Shown here: piece after piece, positions 1 through 7,234 of the stretch
Position numbering within the stretch: position 1 is the stretch's first letter
How the letters are laid out: every line of letters begins with the position of its first letter
Source: CAYOMP01 sp964405075
GTDB lineage: Bacteria; Bacillota; Clostridia; Lachnospirales; Lachnospiraceae
Direction of reading: 5' to 3'
Length of the DNA: 10,658 nucleotides
NCBI GenBank assembly: GCA_964405075.1
Contig: CAYOMP010000099.1
Location: forward strand, 1-10,658
Made by a program: the position numbers and the translations under genes
The notes under the pieces: model-generated
Seen by the model: the letters and a program-made list of their open reading frames with translations, nothing else
What the model was told of the DNA's origin: nothing
Database searches by the model: none

Positions 1-1684
1 GTGTTGTTAGCATTGACATCTTATACATTCTCTTATTCGCATACATGTTCTTGTCGGCTTCCATAATAAGATTTTGCATAGATGTAAAATCTTTAGCTAA
101 AGTTGCTGCATAACCATATGCTATAGAAAACTCAAGCTCTGACTGTTCATTTTCTGCAATTACCATATTTTCTAATTCTTCAAATGCAGTTTCACAATCA
201 TCTATTGACTTATTCCTAATTATTACTGCAAACTCGTCTCCACCTATTCTATAACATTTCCCTAATTTTTCAAAGACTTTTTTTATTATTTTTGACATTG
301 ATACAATATAATAGTCACCCATTGTATGACCATGGGTATCGTTAATCTTTTTCAAGTTATTTAAATCAAATAATACATACACAACATTATCATCAGGATT
401 TTTACTATCCTTAAGAAAGTTTTCAATTATTTCAACATCCTCATTATATGCTGTTCTGTTAAACATATTAGTCATAACATCTTGATACGCCAATTTAGCA
501 AGAATTCTTGCTTCTGTATATTTTCCAGCTTTTTCAATGTAGCTTTTTAAATAATTGACACCTAACATAATCATCAATACTAACATGCTTATTCTGGAAA
601 ATTTTGTGGTATCCCACATATGACCAAAATAGTATCTATACACATCTAAAATTATTGTAAAGAAACCAATTATACAAAACACCTTTGTAGTCCTATTAGC
701 AATTATAGTATTCAAATGGCGTTTTTTAAATACTACATATATTATGTATATAATAGATATAAACATTAAAACATGTGTAGTAATCAGCATTTCCCTCAAA
801 TCTGCAATATTCGTTACCTGTAGTCCAATACACAGCACAAAATTTATCATATAAGCGTATATTAACACAGTAAATACACGTTCTGAATACATCTTATAAT
901 ACTCTCGTACTAGCATCAAAACAGATATTGGAATTAACATAAGCATCAAATAGGACATATACATAATCAATATTTGATTATTAAAAAATAATTGAATAAC
1001 ATTCGTTTGCAAAATTGACCATACAGAATAGCAAACTGCAAAAGCTCCTAAATATAATGCTTTTCTTGAACGCAATCGATGATTAAATCCAGCTTCTGAA
1101 ACAATAAATGTCAATCCAATTAAAAATATCGTAAAGTTAACTAAAAAAGCACCTATCTGGCTCTTAATATACGAAATTAAAATAATATCTGTATTTCCAA
1201 TCGTAACTTCCGGTATTTTTCGTGTTCTAGAATCATAAGGAGAGGTCATTCTCATTAATATTTCTTTCCCTGCATCAGAACCACTCAATTTTACTAAATG
1301 ATATCCTGAACCAACGGATTTTCCAAATAATAATTCATTACCATTTCCAAACTCATAAACCAATTCATTATCAATGAATACTTCAACAGTCTGATGATAT
1401 GTTTTGAAAAACAACGCCATCCCATCAGTTGATGTAGGCAATTGATTCTGAATAGTAAAATCCATTGCATTAAATTCAGCTTTTGTATCATATACATTTT
1501 TATCCGATGTTTGAATATTAGCCTTTTCATTTACAAAATACCAATTATTATATTTTTCTATTATGTTGTTGTCATTCCATACGCTGTCTACCCTAAATGC
1601 AATGTAAACTATCCATATAAAAATAATTCCTATCGCAATACATATAGAAAAGGCTGTTCTTAACACGTCTTTTCTACTTATCAT
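1..1684 (-). CDS. Membrane-bound GGDEF diguanylate cyclase with 7TM sensor region (3' end cut)
   Basis: The reading frame is open for 561 codons from ATG at 1684 to the window edge; its stop lies outside. The start follows the Shine-Dalgarno GGAGAGG. Residues 11-30 form a membrane helix, about 31-165 an extracytoplasmic beta-rich domain, and about 168-383 seven hydrophobic helices. A cytoplasmic GGDEF domain starts near 395. This layout resembles 7TMR-DISM receptors (inference). The domain has FDLNNLKKIND (439-449, metal and substrate region) and an intact GGDEF at 481-485, so it probably makes cyclic di-GMP from two GTP. The RxxD inhibitory site expected just before GGDEF is absent: Glu472 and Gly475 occupy those places. 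The domain reaches its usual end (ADKNMYANK, 543-551), so only a few residues should be missing. The ligand is unknown. The gene follows the his operon but has its own promoter. Confidence 0.9.
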   Translation of the reverse strand, partial: MISRKDVLRTAFSICIAIGIIFIWIVYIAFRVDSVWNDNNIIEKYNNWYFVNEKANIQTSDKNVYDTKAEFNAMDFTIQNQLPTSTDGMALFFKTYHQTVEVFIDNELVYEFGNGNELLFGKSVGSGYHLVKLSGSDAGKEILMRMTSPYDSRTRKIPEVTIGNTDIILISYIKSQIGAFLVNFTIFLIGLTFIVSEAGFNHRLRSRKALYLGAFAVCYSVWSILQTNVIQLFFNNQILIMYMSYLMLMLIPISVLMLVREYYKMYSERVFTVLIYAYMINFVLCIGLQVTNIADLREMLITTHVLMFISIIYIIYVVFKKRHLNTIIANRTTKVFCIIGFFTIILDVYRYYFGHMWDTTKFSRISMLVLMIMLGVNYLKSYIEKAGKYTEARILAKLAYQDVMTNMFNRTAYNEDVEIIENFLKDSKNPDDNVVYVLFDLNNLKKINDTHGHTMGDYYIVSMSKIIKKVFEKLGKCYRIGGDEFAVIIRNKSIDDCETAFEELENMVIAENEQSELEFSIAYGYAATLAKDFTSMQNLIMEADKNMYANKRMYKMSMLTT

Positions 1685-1703
1685 TTTTCCTCTCCAACAC
1701 GCC

Positions 1704-1731
1704 ATATTAAGTACCTAAGTACTAATAATAT
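1704..1731. promoter_or_regulatory. Inverted repeat at the cyclase transcription start
   Basis: The plus strand has AGTAC-CTAA-GTACT (1710-1723), a perfect 5-bp inverted repeat. It is flanked by ATATTA (1704-1709) and TAATAT (1726-1731), which also pair, leaving a 2-nt bulge. It spans the end of the predicted -10 box and the likely start of transcription near 1723. That position suits a repressor operator. It could equally be a 5' stem in the mRNA. No regulator is identified. Confidence 0.4.
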
Positions 1732-1758
1732 GTTACTTTATTTAACTGAAAGTGTCAA
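1730..1758 (-). promoter_or_regulatory. Probable sigma-A promoter of the cyclase gene
   Basis: On the minus strand a perfect -35 box TTGACA (1758-1753) is followed after 17 nt by TAACAT (1735-1730), which matches TATAAT at four of six positions. Transcription would begin near 1723, leaving a leader of about 40 nt before the ATG at 1684. This separates the cyclase gene from the his operon, whose terminator lies about 190 nt upstream. Confidence 0.6.
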
Positions 1759-1942
1759 TACAATATTACAAGTAATCTCTTATTAACACAAATTACCTAT
1801 TTTACCAACATTTAATGGTGTAATGCCCTTTCAGTTTCATAATATATTACCTATTAATCCCAACCTGCATATACAAAAACTCAAAACCTCCGAAACCTTC
1901 TTTTAGAATTTCATAAGCTATCGCAATAGTCGTCGAATAATC

Positions 1943-1985
1943 TTAAAACAACATACTTATAATATATACAAGCATGTTGTTTTAA
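1943..1985 (-). terminator. Terminator of the his operon
   Basis: The arms TTAAAACAACAT and ATGTTGTTTTAA pair perfectly (1943-1954 with 1974-1985). After one G-U pair the stem continues with CTT/AAG and closes on an 11-nt loop (1959-1969). It begins 13 nt after the stop codon of the last his gene. On the minus strand the 3' arm contains TTTT and is followed by A+T-rich sequence. It is A+T-rich and near-symmetric, so it could stop transcription from either side. Confidence 0.7.
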
Positions 1986-1998
1986 ATTCATTTATTCT

Positions 1999-3279
1999 TT
2001 ATCTATTTGCTAATTCTCTTGTAATATCTTCCCATGTAACGCCTCTTTCAACCATAAGAACCATTGCATGATACAAAAAGTCGGACATTTCGTATTTAAT
2101 TTCTTCCGGATCTGGATTTTTAGCTGCGATTATTATTTCCGTAGCTTCTTCTCCTACTTTTTTAAGGATTTTATCGATTCCTTTATCAAACAAATAATTT
2201 GTATAAGAACCTTCCTTTGGATTTTGCTTTCTATCTTCAATTACAGCATACACATCTTCAAATACCTTTAAAGGATTTGTATCGTTATACTCTTTGGCAG
2301 CAATTTCATTAAAGAAACAGCTTCTTTTTCCTGTATGACATGCGGCCCCTGTCTGTGCTACTTTAGCTAATAATGTGTCATTATCACAATCCATAGTAAG
2401 TGATTTAACATACTGGAAATGTCCTGATGTTAATCCTTTTACCCAAAGCTCATTACGACTTCTGCTCCAGTAAGTCATTTTACCTGTAGCAATTGTATTA
2501 TTAAAAGCTTCTTCGTTCATATATGCAAGCATTAATACTTCATTTGTTTTGTAATCCTGAACAATTACCGGCACCATTCCATCGGAGTTAAGTTTAAACT
2601 CTGACCACTTCATTGAGCTTTCAAAAACTGTCATATCAATTCCTAATTCTTTACATTTATTTTTATATTTCATCAAATCAATGCCCGCAGAATTGGAATT
2701 AATTTCACTTGCCATAACGCCTGATACATTCTCTTTTTTTATCTTATCAATAAATGTAGCATCATCCAAGCTTCCTACATTTACTACCATTGGTAAAACT
2801 GATTTTTCAAAAGAAGTATCATCAATATCTAAATCAACTATCATTGACGCATATTCTTTCACTAAATCCATTTTAGCTTCTAATGCATCTACTTCCTTGG
2901 TGCATACCACAATCTTCTCTTTACCAAAACGCTTAGATACTTCTTCTAACATTTCTACATTACTTTCTTTTGAAAAATTAAGCATTGCCGCCTTGGCACC
3001 TGTATACAATATCTTTTTCACATCTTCTACACGCTTAACATTTCCACCAGCTATCATAGGTATATCAATCAAACGAACTATCTCTTTCATAATACCGATT
3101 GATTGTTCATGTTCTGCATCTGCAGTTGATAAATCAAATAGCAATAATTCATCTGCACCATTATTGCTATAATAGCAAGCCATATCTATTGCATTTTCAT
3201 TTATTACATTCATATCCTCAAGACTTTTAACAGCTTTTCCATCTTTGAGATATAAACATGCCACTAATTTCTTCTTCAT
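1999..3279 (-). CDS. hisIE: Three-domain fusion: degenerate HisF-like barrel + HisI + HisE
   Basis: This 426-residue protein is about twice the usual HisIE length. Residues 1-215 resemble HisF (CLYLKDGKAVK near the start; IAGGNVKRVEDVKKILYTG at 76-94). However, the two catalytic aspartates of HisF (D11 and D130 in Thermotoga maritima) align with Tyr10 and Lys128, and the domain is shorter than the roughly 250 residues of HisF. It is probably not an active synthase. Residues about 224-330 are HisI, phosphoribosyl-AMP cyclohydrolase (WSRSRNELWVKG at 271-282, MDCDNDTLL at 296-304, ACHTGKRSCF at 313-322). Residues about 337-426 are HisE, phosphoribosyl-ATP pyrophosphatase (GEEATE at 376-381, EMSD at 397-400). 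Together HisE and HisI carry out steps two and three of histidine synthesis. It is the last gene of the operon, 20 nt after hisB, with an AGGAGA ribosome binding site. Confidence 0.93.
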   Translation of the reverse strand: MKKKLVACLYLKDGKAVKSLEDMNVINENAIDMACYYSNNGADELLLFDLSTADAEHEQSIGIMKEIVRLIDIPMIAGGNVKRVEDVKKILYTGAKAAMLNFSKESNVEMLEEVSKRFGKEKIVVCTKEVDALEAKMDLVKEYASMIVDLDIDDTSFEKSVLPMVVNVGSLDDATFIDKIKKENVSGVMASEINSNSAGIDLMKYKNKCKELGIDMTVFESSMKWSEFKLNSDGMVPVIVQDYKTNEVLMLAYMNEEAFNNTIATGKMTYWSRSRNELWVKGLTSGHFQYVKSLTMDCDNDTLLAKVAQTGAACHTGKRSCFFNEIAAKEYNDTNPLKVFEDVYAVIEDRKQNPKEGSYTNYLFDKGIDKILKKVGEEATEIIIAAKNPDPEEIKYEMSDFLYHAMVLMVERGVTWEDITRELANR

Positions 3280-3299
3280 TATTTTCTCCTACATTAAAA

Positions 3300-3890
3300 T
3301 TATAGACTTCCCTTAGTTGATAAAACATCTTTTATTCTTTCATCGTACATTGTAGCCGCATCCAAAGCTTTAGCAAATGATTTGAACATTGCTTCTATAA
3401 TATGATGATTATTTACTCCTGCCATTTGCTTAATGTGCAAATTCATTCCTGCCGAATATGATACAGCATAGAAAAATTCTCTTACCATTTCTGTATCAAA
3501 ATATCCAACTCTATCAGCAGTAAAATCTGCTTCGAATGCAAAATATGGTCTACCCGATAAGTCAATAGCACATAGCATTAAGGTTTCATCCATTGGCAAT
3601 ATACAACTCCCATAGCGTTTAATGCCTTTTTTATCACCTATAGCCTCTTTGATGGCATTTCCTAAAACAATTCCTGTATCTTCAATAGTATGATGACAAT
3701 CAACAATTAAATCACCTGTAACTCTTACATCCAAATCAAACATACCATGTCTGGCAAATCCATCTAGCATATGGTCAAAAAAGCCAATTCCTGTATCAAT
3801 TGATGAATTTCCATATCCATCAATATTCAATGTTAAACTAATATCTGTTTCCTTAGTAGTTCTTTTAATACTAGATTTTCTAATGTCCAT
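3300..3890 (-). CDS. hisB: Imidazoleglycerol-phosphate dehydratase
   Basis: HisB converts imidazole-glycerol phosphate to imidazole-acetol phosphate in the cytoplasm, using manganese. At 196 residues this is the monofunctional form, without the histidinol-phosphatase domain of enterobacterial HisB. The family's metal-binding motifs are intact: GIGFFDHMLDGFARHG (34-49), DCHHTIEDTG (64-73) and NNHHIIEA (160-167), the last followed by FKSFAKALDAA. The start has a strong ribosome binding site, TAGGAGGTC. The gene lies 33 nt after hisD and 20 nt before the HisIE fusion, within the his operon. A separate histidinol-phosphate phosphatase must be encoded elsewhere. Confidence 0.97.
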   Translation of the reverse strand: MDIRKSSIKRTTKETDISLTLNIDGYGNSSIDTGIGFFDHMLDGFARHGMFDLDVRVTGDLIVDCHHTIEDTGIVLGNAIKEAIGDKKGIKRYGSCILPMDETLMLCAIDLSGRPYFAFEADFTADRVGYFDTEMVREFFYAVSYSAGMNLHIKQMAGVNNHHIIEAMFKSFAKALDAATMYDERIKDVLSTKGSL

Positions 3891-3923
3891 ATATGACCTC
3901 CTAGCCGAAAATATTAAATAATC

Positions 3924-5216
3924 CTACTTTTCAAATCTTACCTTGATTGAATTTGCATGAGCTGTAAGCTGTTCTGATTCTGCAAATTTTATAATATCCT
4001 TATGAATTGGTTCTAACGCTTCTCTTGAATAGTAAATAATACTTGACTTTTTAATAAAATCATCAACACTAAGAGGTGAAAAGAATTTAGCTGTTCCATT
4101 AGTTGGTAATACATGATTAGGACCTGCAAAATAATCTCCTAATGGCTCCGAACTATATTCACCTATAAAAATTGCACCTGCATTCTTTATCTTAGTCATT
4201 ACATTAAATGCATCCTTTGTAATAATTTCTAGGTGTTCTGATGCTATTTCGTTAGCAACATCTACAGCTTCATCTATATCTTTTGCTACTAAAATATAAC
4301 CGTAATTTTCTAATGATTTCTCAATAATTTCTTTTCTTGAAAGTTCTTTTGTGAATTTGTCAACTTCTTCAGATACTTGTTTAGCTAATTCTTCACTAGT
4401 AGTAACTAAAATTGCTGAGGCTAATTCATCATGTTCTGCCTGAGATAATAAATCAGCTGCAACGTATCTTGGATTAGCTGTTTCATCAGCAATAACCATA
4501 ATTTCACTAGGTCCTGCTATTGAATCAATGCTAACATGTCCATATACTGTCTTTTTAGCTAATGCTACATAAATGTTACCAGGTCCAACAATTTTGTCTA
4601 CTTTTGGAATTGTTTCTGTCCCAAATGCTAATGCAGCTATGGCTTGAGCTCCGCCTACCTTATATACTTCATCAACACCAGCTTCCTTTGCAGCAACCAA
4701 AGTATTTGGATATACTTTACCATTCTTATCGCATGGTGTAGTCATTACAACCTTGGATACACCTGCAACCTTTGCTGGAACAACATTCATAAGTACAGAT
4801 GATGGATATGCAGCTTTTCCTCCCGGTACATATACACCAACTTTTTCAAGTGGAGTAACCTTTTGTCCAAGCATTTTCCCATCTGTTTCTGTATCAAACC
4901 AACTGTACTGACGCTGTTTTTCATGGTATGTTCTGATATTAACTAAAGCCTTTCTTATTACATCAACCAATTCAGCATCTACCATAGTGTATGCTTCTTC
5001 AATCTCTTCCTCTGTTACTCTCATGGTTGAAGCATTAATTTCAGCTCCATCAAATTTCTTTGTATATTCAAAAACAGCCTTATCACCATTGTTTTTAACA
5101 TTTTCAACAATTTCATTTACACTTGCTGTATAGCTATCATAATTATTTGGACTTCTTTTCAATAAATCCTGTAACAAATTCTTTGTTGTATCTTTTTCAA
5201 GCTTAACAATTCGCAT
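3924..5216 (-). CDS. hisD: Histidinol dehydrogenase
   Basis: HisD catalyses the last two steps of the pathway, the NAD-dependent four-electron oxidation of L-histidinol to L-histidine, in the cytoplasm with zinc. The length of 430 residues is normal for the family. The zinc ligands known from the E. coli enzyme (Q259, H262, D360, H419) correspond to Gln259 and His262 in LLSQAEHDE, Asp361 in PLGDYFAGPNH and His420 in LTAHANS. The catalytic Glu-His pair is present as Glu327-His328 in ASEHLE. The signature IDSIAGPSEIMVIAD is at 230-244. The ATG overlaps the hisG stop codon by one base (TAATG), so the two are probably translationally coupled. Nothing suggests damage. Confidence 0.97.
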   Translation of the reverse strand: MRIVKLEKDTTKNLLQDLLKRSPNNYDSYTASVNEIVENVKNNGDKAVFEYTKKFDGAEINASTMRVTEEEIEEAYTMVDAELVDVIRKALVNIRTYHEKQRQYSWFDTETDGKMLGQKVTPLEKVGVYVPGGKAAYPSSVLMNVVPAKVAGVSKVVMTTPCDKNGKVYPNTLVAAKEAGVDEVYKVGGAQAIAALAFGTETIPKVDKIVGPGNIYVALAKKTVYGHVSIDSIAGPSEIMVIADETANPRYVAADLLSQAEHDELASAILVTTSEELAKQVSEEVDKFTKELSRKEIIEKSLENYGYILVAKDIDEAVDVANEIASEHLEIITKDAFNVMTKIKNAGAIFIGEYSSEPLGDYFAGPNHVLPTNGTAKFFSPLSVDDFIKKSSIIYYSREALEPIHKDIIKFAESEQLTAHANSIKVRFEK

Positions 5217-5863
5217 TATTTATCCTCCTCAACTACTCTCTTTAAATCCGCAATTAATTTATTAATTCTCTCATTTTCCATCTTCATACTAACTTGATTT
5301 ACAACCATTCTGGCAGATAATGGACATACCTCTTCCAATACATCAAGACCATTTTCTCTAAGTGTTGATCCTGTTTCTACTATATCAACAATAACTTCTG
5401 ACAAACCAACAATTGGTGCCAGTTCGATTGAACCGTTTAACTTAATAATTTCTACAGTCTGATGCTTTTTATTATAAAAATAATCCTTTGCAATATTTGG
5501 ATATTTTGTTGCAACTCTAATCATCTCGTGGTGTTTTAATAATTCTTCTGCTGATTTAGGTCCTGCAACACACATTCTACATTTTCCAAATCCCAAATCA
5601 AACACTTCATATAAGTGTCTTCCCTCTTCGAGAATAGTATCCTTACCCACAACACCTATATCTGCTGCACCATATTCTACATATGTAGGTACATCAGGTG
5701 CTTTTGCCAGGAAAAACTTCAACTTCAATTCTTCATTAACAAATATTAACTTTCTTGAATCAGGATCCTTCATCTCTTCGCAGGTAATTCCTATTTTTTC
5801 TAACATTTCCAATGTTTTTTTTGCCAATCTTCCTTTTGCTAACGCAAATGTTAAATATCTCAT
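5216..5863 (-). CDS. hisG: ATP phosphoribosyltransferase catalytic subunit, short form
   Basis: HisG catalyses the first committed step, joining ATP and PRPP to give phosphoribosyl-ATP. At 215 residues it is the short form, which lacks the C-terminal regulatory (histidine-binding) domain of long HisG and works as a hetero-octamer with HisZ, encoded immediately upstream. The PRPP-binding signature is intact at 147-168: Glu147, Gly153, Asp160 and then TGSTL. The N-terminal FALAKGRL (6-13) is also typical. The gene starts 13 nt after the hisZ stop, with ribosome binding site GAGGTGG. Its 3' end carries the hisD ribosome binding site and overlaps the hisD start. Confidence 0.97.
   Translation of the reverse strand: MRYLTFALAKGRLAKKTLEMLEKIGITCEEMKDPDSRKLIFVNEELKLKFFLAKAPDVPTYVEYGAADIGVVGKDTILEEGRHLYEVFDLGFGKCRMCVAGPKSAEELLKHHEMIRVATKYPNIAKDYFYNKKHQTVEIIKLNGSIELAPIVGLSEVIVDIVETGSTLRENGLDVLEEVCPLSARMVVNQVSMKMENERINKLIADLKRVVEEDK
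5224..5229 (-). promoter_or_regulatory. hisD ribosome binding site inside the end of hisG
   Basis: AGGAGG lies 7 nt before the hisD ATG and within the last codons of hisG. Together with the TAATG stop/start overlap it fixes the hisD start and suggests that ribosomes finishing hisG re-initiate on hisD. Confidence 0.8.
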
Positions 5864-5876
5864 TTAGCCACCTCAC

Positions 5877-7139
5877 CTACATCAATATATCTGTAACAAT
5901 ATCATTTGCACTTTTTTCATATTTTTCATTGTTAATCATATCATTCACTTCTATTGCATCATTTGTTACAACATAAACACATTTAATATTTTCACTCTTG
6001 GCAAATTCTAAATAATTGCTAATCTCATCATTAATCAGACTCAATGTTGCTTTTACATTTGCCCCTCTTAATCTCTTTGCAAAATCTAATGCTTTTGCAA
6101 AGTCTGCTCTATTATATAGAACAACAACAGAATTATTATTGACAGTAATATCTTTTTTCTGTCTTGTCAAAGCTGACATTAATCCATCAACCATTACACA
6201 TAGACCAATGGCAGCTGCTTCTTTTCCAAACCATCCTAAAAGCTTATCATAACGGCCACCATTAACAATTGCATCCCCTGTTCCAAATGTGTAAGCTTTA
6301 AAAATAATTCCTGTGTAATACTTATACTTGCTTAGCATACCAAGGTCAATTGATATATATTTTTCAAGACCATATACTTTAATCAGCTCATAAACTCGTT
6401 CAATACGTTCTAATGCAACGATAGCTCTTGGGTTTGATGTCAAACTTTTTGCCTCATTAATAACATCCATATTACCAAATAGTTGTGGTAATTTCATCAG
6501 GAGTTCTTTTAAATTGTCCTCAATAGCTAAATTGTCTAATATAGCATCTGTCCCAAAATAATTCTTTTCTGAAATTAACTCTCTAAGTTCAAGTTCTGTT
6601 TCCTCATCCATACCAGTCTCTTCAACTAAGCTTTTAAAGAAATCAATATTTCCTATATCTATTTGAAAATCTGTAAGTCCGGCTTCTAATAATAACTCAA
6701 TAACCATCGCTATCATTTCTGCATCTGCTTCTGGTGAATCATCATTTATGAGTTCCGCCCCTAACTGTGTAGTTTCCTTTAATTTCCCCTGATGTTCAGA
6801 ATTATTTATAAATGTATTACCTAAATAGCTAAGTCTGACAGGCATTTTTTCATCCATATAATATTTGGCAACACATCTGGCAATAGATGGTGTTATATCT
6901 GGACGTAATACTAACGTATTACCTTCTCTATCAAAAAACTTATATAATTCCTTTGATGGTGTTGTTCCAATTTCTCTACTAAATATATCAAAAAATTCAA
7001 ATGTTGGTGTCTGAATATCATTATATCCATAAGAAGCAATTACTTTGTGTAATCTATTCTGTAATTCCAATTTTTTCTCACATTCTGAATTATATATATC
7101 TCTAACCCCTTCAGGTGTATGTAAAAGTTTCTTTCTCAT
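5877..7139 (-). CDS. hisZ: ATP phosphoribosyltransferase regulatory subunit
   Basis: HisZ is a paralogue of histidyl-tRNA synthetase that lacks aminoacylation activity. It activates short HisG and provides histidine feedback control. At 420 residues it has the class II synthetase-like core (LRPDITPSIAR at 78-88; the motif 2 region around YLGNTF at 105-110; GGRYDKL at 294-300). Catalytic features of a true HisRS are missing: the arginine of the RGLDYYTG motif is Ser270 in MLSKYKYYTG, and the motif 2 arginine is Ile111. Residues about 335-420 form a C-terminal domain like that of other Firmicute HisZ proteins. It is the first gene of the operon, about 60 nt after the predicted transcription start, with ribosome binding site AAGGAGAG. 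A second HisRS is an unlikely alternative given these losses and the adjoining short hisG. Confidence 0.95.
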   Translation of the reverse strand: MRKKLLHTPEGVRDIYNSECEKKLELQNRLHKVIASYGYNDIQTPTFEFFDIFSREIGTTPSKELYKFFDREGNTLVLRPDITPSIARCVAKYYMDEKMPVRLSYLGNTFINNSEHQGKLKETTQLGAELINDDSPEADAEMIAMVIELLLEAGLTDFQIDIGNIDFFKSLVEETGMDEETELELRELISEKNYFGTDAILDNLAIEDNLKELLMKLPQLFGNMDVINEAKSLTSNPRAIVALERIERVYELIKVYGLEKYISIDLGMLSKYKYYTGIIFKAYTFGTGDAIVNGGRYDKLLGWFGKEAAAIGLCVMVDGLMSALTRQKKDITVNNNSVVVLYNRADFAKALDFAKRLRGANVKATLSLINDEISNYLEFAKSENIKCVYVVTNDAIEVNDMINNEKYEKSANDIVTDILM

Positions 7140-7173
7140 TTATACTCTCCTTTGCACTTTAACACATTAAATT

Positions 7174-7191
7174 GCTAATTTGGTAATTCGC
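7174..7191. promoter_or_regulatory. Imperfect palindrome in the his leader
   Basis: The plus strand reads GCTAATTTGGTAATTCGC, an imperfect palindrome in which six of nine pairs match (GC-n-AATT ... AATT-n-GC). It lies about 8 to 25 nt after the predicted transcription start. A position just downstream of a strong promoter would suit a repressor such as a TrpR-family HisR, but I cannot confirm a match to that regulator's site. The leader contains no T-box consensus and no histidine-rich leader peptide. Confidence 0.35.
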
Positions 7192-7205
7192 TACTAACTT
7201 AAAAC

Positions 7206-7234
7206 ATTATATCCTCTAGTTAAATGCTTGTCAA
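7206..7234 (-). promoter_or_regulatory. Consensus sigma-A promoter of the his operon
   Basis: On the minus strand TTGACA (7234-7229) and TATAAT (7211-7206) both match the consensus perfectly and are separated by exactly 17 nt. Transcription should start near 7199, giving a leader of about 60 nt before the hisZ ATG at 7139. The recU stop codon TGA is part of the -35 box. So strong a promoter in front of a biosynthetic operon implies control by a repressor or by enzyme feedback. Confidence 0.85.

Larger units (their letters stand above)
1685..1998. other. Intergenic region between the his operon and the cyclase gene
   Basis: This 314-nt stretch holds no convincing gene. At its high-coordinate end is the his operon terminator (1943-1985). 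At its low end are the cyclase promoter (1730-1758), an inverted repeat (1704-1731) and the cyclase ribosome binding site. I see nothing identifiable between about 1760 and 1940: no tRNA, no riboswitch I recognise and no open frame with a good ribosome binding site. A GEMM-type cyclic di-GMP riboswitch was considered, but the predicted leader is too short for one. Confidence 0.6.

Noticed and set aside
1294..1530. 78-codon minus-strand open frame
   Set aside because: It lies inside the diguanylate cyclase gene in another frame and has no homology I recognise; the cyclase frame runs unbroken through it.
1442..1663. 73-codon plus-strand open frame
   Set aside because: Antisense to the cyclase gene, low-complexity Ile/Tyr-rich, and without a ribosome binding site of note.
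2681..3172. 163-codon plus-strand open frame opposite the HisF-like domain
   Set aside because: Antisense shadow of the fusion gene, rich in Ser/Thr/Ile as expected from the opposite strand of an A+T-rich gene, with no convincing ribosome binding site.
5877..7139. Histidyl-tRNA synthetase
   Set aside because: Key HisRS residues are missing (Ser270 in place of the arginine in RGLDYYTG; Ile111 in motif 2), and the neighbour is a short HisG, so HisZ fits better.
7140..7200. T-box riboswitch or histidine leader peptide before hisZ
   Set aside because: The leader is only about 60 nt, lacks the T-box GGTGG-type consensus, and its short ATG frames contain no histidine codons.
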